Shown here: one piece after another, positions 32,125-39,175 of the stretch | Numbering within the stretch: the stretch's first letter is position 1 | Layout: every line of letters starts with the position of its first letter | Source of the DNA: an uncultured Prevotellaceae bacterium | GTDB taxonomy: Bacteria > Bacteroidota > Bacteroidia > Bacteroidales > Bacteroidaceae | Length of the DNA stretch: 42,214 nt | Direction of reading: 5' to 3' | NCBI GenBank assembly: GCA_947168045.1 | Contig: CAMVKN010000028.1 | Span: 1-42,214, forward strand | Notes under the pieces: generated by a model | What the model saw: only the letters and a program-made list of their open reading frames with translations | What the model was told of the DNA's origin: nothing | Databases searched by the model: none | Position numbers and translations under genes: made by a program

Positions 32125-33009
32125 ATGACAGCCAAACCAAGAAAGAGACGCTGGCACTGCCTGAGTGGGCAGGAACCGACAGAACTTGACAAACAAATAA
32201 TGTATTGGGAGAACAAAGGCAAGCTGGTGCCCACCCGCGAGCTGATCAAGACTCCCGAACAAATAGAAGGCATCCGTCGTGCCGGCGTGGTGAACACGGG
32301 CGTGCTCGACGCAGTGGCCGCCGCCATTCACGAGGGCATGAACACGCTTGAGATAGACCGCATCTGCCGTCAGTATTGTGACGAGCACAATGCCATTCCT
32401 GCCTGCCTGAACTATGGGGGCGACGAGGACACGCAGCCCTTCCCCATGAGCGTGTGCACGAGCATTAACGAGGTGGTGTGCCACGGTATTCCCAAGGAGG
32501 AGGACGTGCTGGAGGAGGGCGACATCGTCAACGTCGACTTCACCACCATCGTCGACGGCTACTATGCTGATGCCTCCCGCATGTTCATCATTGGCAAGAC
32601 CACCCCTGAGAAGGAACAATTGGTGCGGGTGGCCAAGGAGTGCCTGGAGATAGGCATGGAGGCCGCCAAGCCATGGGGCTTTGTGGGCGACATCGGCCAT
32701 GCCATTGAGAAACACTGCAAGAAGTATGGCTATGGCATCGTGCGCGACCTGGCGGGCCACGGCGTGGGGCTGCATTTCCACGAGGAGCCCGATGTGAACC
32801 ACTATGGTCATCGCGGCACTGGCATGCTGCTGGTGCCTGGCATGGTGTTCACCATCGAGCCTATGATTAACATGGGCACGTGGAAGGTGTTCATCGATGC
32901 CGACGACCCCTTCGGGTGGGAGGTCATCACGGCCGACGAGAAACCCAGCGCACAGTGGGAGCACACGCTGCTGATGACCGACCACGGCGTGGAGGTACTG
33001 ACATACTAA
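32125..33009 (+). CDS. map: Type I methionine aminopeptidase
   Basis: A 294-residue enzyme. After an extended N-terminus (about 45 residues, RKRRWHCLSGQEPTELDKQIMYWENKGKLVPTR) comes the pita-bread fold. The five metal ligands can be seen in VNVDFT (Asp), YYADASR (Asp), LAGHGVGLHFHE (His), FTIEPM (Glu) and AQWEHT (Glu). It removes the initiator Met from new proteins in the cytoplasm. The N-terminal extension could contact the ribosome, as such extensions do in other bacteria; this is inference. DUF4491 follows 17 bases downstream, probably on the same transcript. Confidence 0.95.
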   Translation: MTAKPRKRRWHCLSGQEPTELDKQIMYWENKGKLVPTRELIKTPEQIEGIRRAGVVNTGVLDAVAAAIHEGMNTLEIDRICRQYCDEHNAIPACLNYGGDEDTQPFPMSVCTSINEVVCHGIPKEEDVLEEGDIVNVDFTTIVDGYYADASRMFIIGKTTPEKEQLVRVAKECLEIGMEAAKPWGFVGDIGHAIEKHCKKYGYGIVRDLAGHGVGLHFHEEPDVNHYGHRGTGMLLVPGMVFTIEPMINMGTWKVFIDADDPFGWEVITADEKPSAQWEHTLLMTDHGVEVLTY

Positions 33010-33026
33010 GCTGACACGTAACGCAC

Positions 33027-33350
33027 ATGCACTTTACAGGAATCATCATTGCCGTGATGACCTTTGTCACCATCGGCATCTGGCATCCCATCGTCATCAA
33101 GACTGAATACCGCTGGGGCACCCGTCCCTGGGTGGTTTATCTTCTTGTGGGCATCGGCTGCATCATCGCCGCCCTCTTCATTGCCAATGTCTATCTGTCG
33201 TCGTTCCTTGGCGTGTTCGGCGCATCGGCACTTTGGGGCATTGGTGAGCTCTTCGCTCAGCGCAAACGTGTGCTGAAAGGCTGGTTTCCCATGAATCCCA
33301 AACGTAGGGCTGACTATGGCTGCGACGACGGTAAAAAGGCGGAAACTTGA
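33027..33350 (+). CDS. DUF4491 family small membrane protein
   Basis: A 107-residue protein with three membrane helices (about 4-22, 35-55, 60-75) and the family pattern MHFTGIIIAVMTFVTIGIWHPIVIKTEY, then FLGVFGASALWGIGELFAQRKRVLKGWFPMNPKRR. The end (ADYGCDDGKKAET) is hydrophilic. DUF4491 is widespread in gut Bacteroidetes and Firmicutes; no function is known. It follows map closely. Confidence 0.85.
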   Translation: MHFTGIIIAVMTFVTIGIWHPIVIKTEYRWGTRPWVVYLLVGIGCIIAALFIANVYLSSFLGVFGASALWGIGELFAQRKRVLKGWFPMNPKRRADYGCDDGKKAET

Positions 33351-33368
33351 AACATTTTTGCTGAATCG

Positions 33369-33399
33369 TTGCGCAATCCGCAAAAAATGCCTAACTTTG
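33369..33399 (+). promoter_or_regulatory. Promoter of tsaD (TTG, 20-base spacer, TAACTTTG)
   Basis: TTG at 33369-33371, then 20 bases, then TAACTTTG at 33392-33399, 20 bases before the ATG. This is one of the cleanest Bacteroidetes-type promoters in the window and carries no heptamer array. Confidence 0.8.
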
Positions 33400-33418
33400 C
33401 AGGCGGTTTGAAAAAGAA

Positions 33419-34459
33419 ATGAATCAGGATATATATATATTAGGTATAGAGTCAAGCTGCGACGACACGTCGGCGGCTGTGCTGAGAAACGAACTGCTGC
33501 TGAGCAATGTGACGGCTTCGCAGGCCGTGCACGAGGCCTACGGCGGCGTGGTGCCCGAGCTGGCCAGCCGTGCCCACCAGCAGAACATCGTACCTGTGGT
33601 GAGCGAGGCCATTAAGCGTGCAGGCATACAGAAGGAACAGCTGTCAGCCGTGGCTTTCACCCGTGGACCGGGACTCATGGGGTCGCTCCTCGTCGGCGTC
33701 AACTTCGCCAAGGGCTTTGCACGCTCCTTAGGCATCCCCCTCATTGATGTCAACCATCTGCAGGGACATGTCATGGCCCATTTCATAAAAGCCTCCCCCA
33801 ACCCCTCCGAAGAAGGGGAGAAACAGCCTCCCTATCCCTTCCTCTGCCTGCTCGTCTCGGGTGGCAACTCGCAGATTGTCCTCGTGCGTGCATATAATGA
33901 TATGGAAGTGTTGGGACAGACCATTGACGATGCGGCCGGCGAGGCCATCGACAAGTGCTCAAAGGTCATGGGCCTGGGCTATCCCGGCGGTCCCATCATC
34001 GACCGGCTGGCGCGACAGGGCAATGCCAAGGCCTATCAGTTTGCTGAGCCGCACATCCCCGGACTCGACTACAGTTTCTCAGGCCTGAAGACGTCGTTCC
34101 TCTACAGTCTGCGCAAGTGGATAGCTGACGACCCCGACTTCATTGAGCATCACAAGGAAGACATCGCTGCCTCGTTGGAGTGGACCATCGTCGACATTCT
34201 GATGAAGAAGCTGCGCTTGGCCGTCAAGCAGACAGGCATCAAGCATGTGGCCGTGGCTGGTGGCGTCAGTGCCAACAACGGTCTGCGCAATGCCTTCCAC
34301 GACCATGCCCGGCGCTACGGATGGACCATCTACATACCGAAGTTCAGCTACACCACCGACAATGCCGCCATGATTGGCGTCGTGGGCTACTATAAGTACC
34401 TTGACAAGGTGTTCTGTCCCATTGACGCCCCCGCGTTCTCGAAGGTAACATTTGCTTAA
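33419..34459 (+). CDS. tsaD: tRNA N6-adenosine threonylcarbamoyltransferase
   Basis: A 346-residue protein. The start YILGIESSCDDTSAAVL is the family signature; NHLQGH holds the metal-binding His pair; LVSGGNSQIVLV and TIDDAAGEAIDKCSKVMGLGYPGGPIID are ASKHA-fold phosphate loops; VAVAGGVSANNGLR is the late loop; the final metal Asp is in YTTDNAAMIG. With TsaB, TsaE and TsaC it makes t6A at position 37 of ANN-reading tRNAs, in the cytoplasm. It carries a palindromic element in frame (33791-33836) coding ASPNPSEEGEKQP, placed between the metal-binding helix and the SGGN strand, where family members have a short variable linker. The active-site residues are intact, so the enzyme should work. Confidence 0.96.
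   Translation: MNQDIYILGIESSCDDTSAAVLRNELLLSNVTASQAVHEAYGGVVPELASRAHQQNIVPVVSEAIKRAGIQKEQLSAVAFTRGPGLMGSLLVGVNFAKGFARSLGIPLIDVNHLQGHVMAHFIKASPNPSEEGEKQPPYPFLCLLVSGGNSQIVLVRAYNDMEVLGQTIDDAAGEAIDKCSKVMGLGYPGGPIIDRLARQGNAKAYQFAEPHIPGLDYSFSGLKTSFLYSLRKWIADDPDFIEHHKEDIAASLEWTIVDILMKKLRLAVKQTGIKHVAVAGGVSANNGLRNAFHDHARRYGWTIYIPKFSYTTDNAAMIGVVGYYKYLDKVFCPIDAPAFSKVTFA
33791..33836 (-). repeat. GC-rich palindromic element inside tsaD
   Basis: GCCTCCCCCAACCCCTCCG..GAAGGGGAG, the inverted orientation of the element at 1152; on the minus strand it reads CTCCCCTTCTTCGGAGGGG followed by TTGGGGGAGGC. It is in frame in an essential gene. Confidence 0.8.
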
Positions 34460-34575
34460 CCCCCTAAGTTAGGGGGCAGGGGGTCTGAACAAGCGCAGGG
34501 CCTCTGTACGTCTAACAATAATACGTCTGATTTTACGCTTGTTCAGACCCCCATCCCCCTAACTTAGGGGGCTTA
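34457..34575. terminator. Large inverted repeat / terminator after tsaD
   Basis: The left arm 34457-34496 and the right arm 34536-34575 are inverted copies with very few mismatches over 40 bases. Each arm itself holds the small palindrome CCCCCTAAGTTAGGGGG and the CTGAACAAGCG tail. The left arm overlaps the tsaD stop codon and the right arm ends five bases before cinA. The arrangement could fold into one long stem and end tsaD transcription, or could be two copies of a mobile palindrome in opposite orientations. Confidence 0.8.
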
Positions 34576-34579
34576 AAAT

Positions 34580-35095
34580 ATGGATTTTGAAGGAAAAATC
34601 ATCAGCAGAGAGATTAGTGAACTGCTGTGGGAAAGTGAAAAGACGGTTGCCACTGCTGAGAGCTGCACTGGCGGCCGCATTGCAGAGGCAATCATCGCCG
34701 TGCCTGGCGCCTCGAAATATTTTAAGGGAGGCATCATCTGCTATGTCAATGAGGTAAAGGAAAACCTCCTTGGTGTCAGCCATGAGTTGCTGGAAGAGAA
34801 GACCGCCGTCTGCGAGGAGGTGGCCGTTGCCATGGTCAAGGGTGCATGCAAGACGCTTAACACCAACTATGCCGTGGCTGCCACAGGTATTGCCGGACCA
34901 TCGGGCGGCACGAAGGAGATTCCCGTCGGCACCATCTGGCTGGCCGTGGGCACCGCCGATAATGTCGTCACCTGTAAGGTGGAAGAGGATCATGGCCGTG
35001 ACATCAACCTCGCCATCGCCACAAACAAGGCCATGCAGATGTTGTGCGACTTCATCAAGGGCGAAGAAGGGCAAAAAGAGATGCAAGAAAGTTAA
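34580..35095 (+). CDS. pncC: CinA family protein (nicotinamide-nucleotide amidase)
   Basis: A 171-residue protein that is only the C-terminal CinA/PncC domain: ESEKTVATAESCTGGRIAEAI (catalytic Ser region), YFKGGIICYVNEVKENLLGV, AVCEEVAVAMVKGACKTLNTNYAVAATGIAGPSGGTKEIPVGTIWLAV. PncC deamidates nicotinamide mononucleotide to nicotinate mononucleotide in pyridine-nucleotide recycling. Single-domain versions like this are normal. No separate promoter box was seen, so it may be read with tsaD through the inverted repeat. The end (GEEGQKEMQES) is polar. Confidence 0.9.
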   Translation: MDFEGKIISREISELLWESEKTVATAESCTGGRIAEAIIAVPGASKYFKGGIICYVNEVKENLLGVSHELLEEKTAVCEEVAVAMVKGACKTLNTNYAVAATGIAGPSGGTKEIPVGTIWLAVGTADNVVTCKVEEDHGRDINLAIATNKAMQMLCDFIKGEEGQKEMQES

Positions 35096-35118
35096 AAAAG
35101 ATTAAGGATATAATAAAA

Positions 35119-35146
35119 CTCAAATCTCAAAACTCATATCTCAAAT
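35119..35146 (+). repeat. Heptamer array at the rpmB promoter
   Basis: About four units of the CTCAAAT/CTCATAT type (CTCAAATCTCAAAACTCATATCTCAAAT, split as seven-base units), ending eight bases before the -7 box at 35155. Confidence 0.65.
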
Positions 35147-35154
35147 ATTTTATG

Positions 35155-35162
35155 TACCTTTG
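35155..35162 (+). promoter_or_regulatory. Promoter -7 box TACCTTTG of rpmB-rpmG
   Basis: Fits TAnnTTTG, 52 bases before the rpmB ATG, directly after a heptamer array. Confidence 0.75.
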
Positions 35163-35214
35163 CACCCTGTTTGGAGTAAGTTACTAAAAAGCAACACATT
35201 TAAAGTAGATAGAA

Positions 35215-35478
35215 ATGTCTAAAGTTTGTCAAATCACAGGAAAAACGGCACAGATTGGTAACAATGTGTCACACTCGAAGCACCGTACAAAGCGTAGCTT
35301 CGATGTAAACCTGTTCAGCAAGAAGTTCTTCTATGTCGAGGAGGACTGCTGGATTCAGTTGAGGATCAGCGCCGCTGGCCTCCGTATCATCAACAAGGTA
35401 GGTCTTGATGCCGCTCTGAAGCAGGCCGTTGCCAAGGGCTACGTCGACTGGAAGGACATTAAAGTTATAGGAGACTAA
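35215..35478 (+). CDS. rpmB: 50S ribosomal protein L28
   Basis: An 87-residue basic protein with the L28 pattern [38 protein letters not shown]...[20 protein letters not shown]. It is the first gene of a three-gene unit with rpmG and the DUF4295 gene, the conserved order in Bacteroidales. The spacing to rpmG is five bases. Confidence 0.96.
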   Translation: MSKVCQITGKTAQIGNNVSHSKHRTKRSFDVNLFSKKFFYVEEDCWIQLRISAAGLRIINKVGLDAALKQAVAKGYVDWKDIKVIGD

Positions 35479-35483
35479 GAACC

Positions 35484-35675
35484 ATGGCAAGCAAGAAAGC
35501 AAAGGGCAACCGCGTACAGGTAGTACTCGAGTGCACGGAGATGAAGAACAGTGGACTTCCTGGCACCAGCCGTTACATTACGACGAAGAATCGTAAGAAC
35601 ACGCCGGAGCGCATGGAGCTGATGAAGTATAACCCCATCCTGAAGAAGATGACCCTTCACAAGGAGATAAAGTAA
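35484..35675 (+). CDS. rpmG: 50S ribosomal protein L33
   Basis: A 63-residue protein with the L33 pattern [13 protein letters not shown]...[35 protein letters not shown]. The zinc-binding Cys pairs are not present, so this is the Cys-minus form (only the Cys of LECTE is seen). Second in the rpmB-rpmG-DUF4295 unit. Confidence 0.95.
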   Translation: MASKKAKGNRVQVVLECTEMKNSGLPGTSRYITTKNRKNTPERMELMKYNPILKKMTLHKEIK

Positions 35676-35693
35676 TAGAAAGGCTAAAGTAAT

Positions 35694-35852
35694 ATGGCAA
35701 AGAAAACCGTTGCTACCCTCCACGAAGGCTCGAAGGACGGTCGCGCTTACTCAAAAGTTATCAAGATGGTGCGCAGCCCCAAGACGGGTGCATACATCTT
35801 CGACGAGCAGATGGTTCCGAATGAGGCCGTTAAGGACTTCTTTAAGAACTAA
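35694..35852 (+). CDS. DUF4295 family small basic protein
   Basis: A 52-residue protein starting MAKKTVATLHEGSKDGRAYS and ending QMVPNEAVKDFFKN. The family is specific to Bacteroidetes and is always found after L28 and L33; a ribosome-associated role is likely but not shown. It begins 18 bases after the rpmG stop and ends just before a strong terminator. The short length and position fully match the family. Confidence 0.93.
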   Translation: MAKKTVATLHEGSKDGRAYSKVIKMVRSPKTGAYIFDEQMVPNEAVKDFFKN

Positions 35853-35877
35853 TTATCTCACTTTGTCAATACAAGAT

Positions 35878-35925
35878 AGAATCGCAGTGGGGGGAGTTAC
35901 GCCCAGTGCGATTCTTTTTCTTTTT
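35878..35925 (+). terminator. Intrinsic terminator of the rpmB operon
   Basis: AGAATCGCA (35878-35886) pairs with TGCGATTCT (35907-35915), then TTTTCTTTTT, 25 bases after the DUF4295 stop. Confidence 0.9.
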
Positions 35926-35948
35926 ATCCATTAAAAACACACCAAGCC

Positions 35949-37145
35949 ATGAACAAGCAGCAAAAGTTGACCGAGAAACGCTATGTGGTGCCCTTCGTCC
36001 TTATCACCACGCTGTTTTTCCTCTGGGGGTTCGCCCGTGCCATACTCGACGTGCTGAACAAGCACTTCCAGAACACGCTGGACATGAAGACGACCGAGAC
36101 GGCTCTTATTCAGGTCACCACCTATCTGGGCTATTTCCTCATGGCCATCCCTGCCGGCATGTTTATCCGTCGCTATGGCTATCGTCATGGTGTGGTACTC
36201 GGTCTTGTGCTGTTCGGCCTTGGTGCCTTGGCCTTCATTCCTGGCAGTACATTCACCGCTTTCCTTGCGGCACTGTTCGTCATTGGCTGCGGCCTGACGT
36301 TCCTTGAGACCGCCGCCAATCCTTATGTCACCGAGCTGGGACCCAGGAACACGGCCAGCAGCCGACTGAACCTCGCCCAGACGTTCAATGGCATGGGCTG
36401 CTTCATGGCCACCTTCATCGTGGGTGGCTTCCTCTTCGGTGGTGGCGAGGGCACTGCCGACGTGGCTGTGCCCTATGCCGTCATGGGTGTGCTGGTGCTG
36501 CTCATCGCTCTGCTGTTTACACGGGTGGAGCTGCCAGAGATTGAAGACGAGTCGGTAGCTGAGGCTCAACGCTCTCCTCTCACCTCTTTGTTCAAGAACC
36601 GTTTGTTCGTGTTTGGCCTGCTGGCACTGCTGGCATACGAGGTGGCTGAGATTAGCATCAACAGCTATTTTGTCATCTTCGTCACCGGCACCGGCTGGAT
36701 GACAGACATCGCCGCCAAGAACGTCATTTCGCTGGCGCTGGTCATCTTCATGGCTGGGCGCTTCCTTGGCAGCTGGGTGATGCGCTATGTCAGCGCCGCG
36801 CGTCTGTTGCTGTGGTGTGCTGTGGGAACGGTAGCGTGCATGGCACTCACCATGCTCAACCTCGGCACCGTCTCGCTGGTAGCATTGATTCTCAACTACC
36901 TCTTTGAGGCCATCATGTTCCCCACCATCTTCTCGTTGGCCATTGAGGGGCTGGAGGCAGGCCAGAAGAAGAGCGCCGCCTCGCTCCTGATGATGACTCC
37001 CATCGGCGGCTGCGCCTTCCTGCTCATGGGCTGGCTGGCTGACACCACCAATGCCTTCTTGCCATTCGTCATTCCCCTCATGGGCTTTGTCGTTGTCCTG
37101 GCTTATGCCTGGCGCAGTATTTTGAGTTTAGAGTTTAGAGTTTAG
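35949..37145 (+). CDS. fucP: FucP-type MFS sugar permease
   Basis: A 398-residue protein with about twelve membrane helices and the L-fucose:H+ symporter family pattern (FFLWGFARAILDVLNKHFQNTLDM, YLGYFLMAIPAGMFIRRYGYRHGVVLGL, CGLTFLETAANPYVTELGP, SSRLNLAQTFNGMGCFMATFIVGGF). It may carry fucose or another hexose; substrate specificity cannot be fixed, and no fucose catabolic gene is nearby. The last about nine residues (SILSLEFRV) are encoded by a heptamer array (GAGTTTA units) that also supplies the stop codon. Confidence 0.85.
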   Translation: MNKQQKLTEKRYVVPFVLITTLFFLWGFARAILDVLNKHFQNTLDMKTTETALIQVTTYLGYFLMAIPAGMFIRRYGYRHGVVLGLVLFGLGALAFIPGSTFTAFLAALFVIGCGLTFLETAANPYVTELGPRNTASSRLNLAQTFNGMGCFMATFIVGGFLFGGGEGTADVAVPYAVMGVLVLLIALLFTRVELPEIEDESVAEAQRSPLTSLFKNRLFVFGLLALLAYEVAEISINSYFVIFVTGTGWMTDIAAKNVISLALVIFMAGRFLGSWVMRYVSAARLLLWCAVGTVACMALTMLNLGTVSLVALILNYLFEAIMFPTIFSLAIEGLEAGQKKSAASLLMMTPIGGCAFLLMGWLADTTNAFLPFVIPLMGFVVVLAYAWRSILSLEFRV

Positions 37146-37293
37146 AGTTTGCTACCGCTGTCCCGTGGGGAGTTTAGAGTTTAGAGTGTAGAGTTTGCTA
37201 CCGCACCAGACCTTCACCTACTGGGACAGCGGTAGCAAACTCTACATTCTACACTCTACACTAAAAACGCTCTACACTAAAAACGCTCTACAC
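37124..37293. repeat. Heptamer arrays and inverted repeat between fucP and the MGMT gene
   Basis: Two runs of GAGTTTA-type units (37124-37151 and 37170-37197) face a run of complementary TCTACAC-type units (37241-37293), the last interleaved with two copies of TAAAAACGC. A perfect 21-base inverted pair, AGAGTTTGCTACCGCTGTCCC at 37144-37164 and its complement at 37223-37243, lies at the core. The arrays provide the stop codons of both convergent genes. The whole probably works as a two-way terminator. Confidence 0.75.
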
Positions 37294-37638
37294 TCCGTTT
37301 TCGAGCGTGGGCTGCCAGAGGTGGCGGGCCATGTCTACATGACCATTGGACTTGAAGGTCACCCCTTCAGATTCGAGCAAAGGGCGCTGACGGCTCCATC
37401 CCGGAGCTGTGCGTCCTTCTTTGTTTACTACGCGGTGACATGGCAGCTGTTCCGCCTCAGGTGTATATCTCAGGGTGCGCCCCACCATGCGCGAGTGGCT
37501 TGGCCATCCGGCCAGGGCGGCGATGATGCCGTAGGTGCACACCCGTCCCGGTGGTATCTGGCTGACGATGTTCAGCACGTCGTTGCGGAACAGCCGTCCC
37601 TCCTCGGGAGTCATCTTGTCAGGATAGTCTTTCATCAT
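37288..37638 (-). CDS. MGMT family alkyltransferase domain protein
   Basis: A 116-residue single-domain protein with the O6-alkylguanine-DNA alkyltransferase core: VSQIPPGRVCTYGIIAALAGWPSHSRMVGRTLRYTP, then LPCHRVVNKEGR with the acceptor Cys67. The intact PCHRVV separates it from ATL proteins, which have Trp at that place. It lacks the N-terminal domain of full MGMT. It probably transfers alkyl groups from DNA bases to itself. The C-terminus (PTLENGV) and stop run into a heptamer array. Ten bases after the AGCS gene on the same strand. Confidence 0.87.
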   Translation of the reverse strand: MMKDYPDKMTPEEGRLFRNDVLNIVSQIPPGRVCTYGIIAALAGWPSHSRMVGRTLRYTPEAEQLPCHRVVNKEGRTAPGWSRQRPLLESEGVTFKSNGHVDMARHLWQPTLENGV

Positions 37639-37648
37639 GGCCGTCGTT

Positions 37649-39052
37649 TTACTCCCAGCACTCTAATTCGCCTTCCAGTTCAGGCATCTGACTGCGGTGG
37701 AAGACGGGACTCTTGATGCCCTGCCGCTTCTGCTGCCTATAGTCGTCCAGCAAACGGAAGGCGTACTTGCCCAGCAGGATGATGGCCACAAGGTTACAGG
37801 CCGTGAGCAACGCCATGCACAGGTCGATGATGCTCCAAACGGTGTCGAGCGACACCAGGGCGCCGAACATCACCATGACGCCTCCCGAGAAGATGCGGTA
37901 GGCGGTCATCACGTGTGGGTTGTTCGTCATGAAGCGCACGTTGGCCTCGCCATAGTAGTAGTTGCCGATGATGCTTGAGAAGGCGAACAGGAAGATGGCG
38001 GTGGCAATGAACACGGGCCCCCATGACCCCACCTCGCTCTCCAGTGCCGTCTGCGTCATCACGATGCCGTTCAGCTCAGGCGTGTCGTAGATGCCGCTGA
38101 TGAGAATGATGAACGCCGTGCATGAGCACACCACCAGCGTGTCTGTGAACACGCCCAGGGCTTGTATCAGTCCCTGTTTCACAGGGTGGCTCACTGCGGC
38201 GGTGGCAGCGGCGTTGGGCGCACTGCCCTCGCCGGCCTCGTTGCTGAACAGGCCGCGCTTCACGCCGTTCATAATGGCTGCGCCCACCATGCCGCCCACG
38301 GCCTGGTTGAGTCCGAAGGCACTCTCTACGATGACCTTCAGCACGTGTGGCAGTTGCCCGATGTTCATCGCTACGATGACCACGGCCAGTACGAAATAGC
38401 CCACTGCCATGACGGGCACCAGTATGGAGCTGACGTGGGCTATGCGCTGTATGCCGCCGAAGACGATGACCAGCGCCAGCACCATCAGCACCACCCCCAC
38501 AGCCTGCGGGCTCCACCCGAAGGCACCCTCCATGGCGCCACAGATGGTGTTGGCTTGTACCGAGTTGTTAGCCAGGCCGAAGGTGATGGTGATAAGCACT
38601 GCGAAAAGTACGGCCATCCATTGTTTCTTTAGTCCGCGCTGGATGTAGTACGCCGGACCGCCGATGAACGAGTCGCTGTGGTGGCGCTTGAACAGCTGTG
38701 CCAGCGTTGACTCCACGAAGGCTGTAGCCGAGCCCACCAGGGCCATCACCCACATCCAGAACACAGCCCCTGGACCGCCAACGGCGATGGCCGTTGCCAC
38801 GCCGGCCAGGTTGCCCGTGCCCACGCGTGAAGCCAGCGACACGGCAAAGGCCTGAAACGATGAGATGTGTTTCTCGTGCCCCTGTGGTTTCACCGAGGCA
38901 TCGGTCAGCAGGCGTAGCATCTCGCCCACCATGCGGAACTGTACGAAGTGTGTGCGTAGCGTGAACCACAGACCGCAACCCACCAGGGCGGCGATGATGA
39001 CGTACCCCCACAGGGTGTCATTCACTATGTTGATGATGTCAATGATTTCCAT
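37649..39052 (-). CDS. Sodium/alanine symporter (AGCS family)
   Basis: A 467-residue membrane protein with about eleven helices. AGCS landmarks: the N-terminal half with RTHFVQFRMVGEMLRLLT, SSFQAFAVSLASRVGTGNLAGVATAIAVGGPGAVFWMW, FIGGPAYYIQRGL, and GVKRGLFSNEAGEGSAPNAAATAAVSHPVKQGL in the second half. It imports alanine, glycine or a related amino acid with sodium across the inner membrane. The length is standard. It starts in a 123-base spacer with no clear promoter box and reads toward the MGMT gene. Confidence 0.93.
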   Translation of the reverse strand: MEIIDIINIVNDTLWGYVIIAALVGCGLWFTLRTHFVQFRMVGEMLRLLTDASVKPQGHEKHISSFQAFAVSLASRVGTGNLAGVATAIAVGGPGAVFWMWVMALVGSATAFVESTLAQLFKRHHSDSFIGGPAYYIQRGLKKQWMAVLFAVLITITFGLANNSVQANTICGAMEGAFGWSPQAVGVVLMVLALVIVFGGIQRIAHVSSILVPVMAVGYFVLAVVIVAMNIGQLPHVLKVIVESAFGLNQAVGGMVGAAIMNGVKRGLFSNEAGEGSAPNAAATAAVSHPVKQGLIQALGVFTDTLVVCSCTAFIILISGIYDTPELNGIVMTQTALESEVGSWGPVFIATAIFLFAFSSIIGNYYYGEANVRFMTNNPHVMTAYRIFSGGVMVMFGALVSLDTVWSIIDLCMALLTACNLVAIILLGKYAFRLLDDYRQQKRQGIKSPVFHRSQMPELEGELECWE

Positions 39053-39175
39053 GTACTTATAAACGTCATCCTTGCCTTTTTATTGCCTTCGTGGTGAGGC
39101 AATCTTCCAGGCTCTGCGCGCTGTTTTTAGACGTATAAAAGGAATAAGAACAAGATGAACGAATTGTTCAGAATG
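39053..39175. other. Short spacer upstream of the AGCS gene
   Basis: No gene. It has one small inverted repeat (ATTGCC at about 39084 with GGCAAT at about 39099) and AT-rich sequence toward 39150. No TAnnTTTG box was found on the minus strand. Confidence 0.4.
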
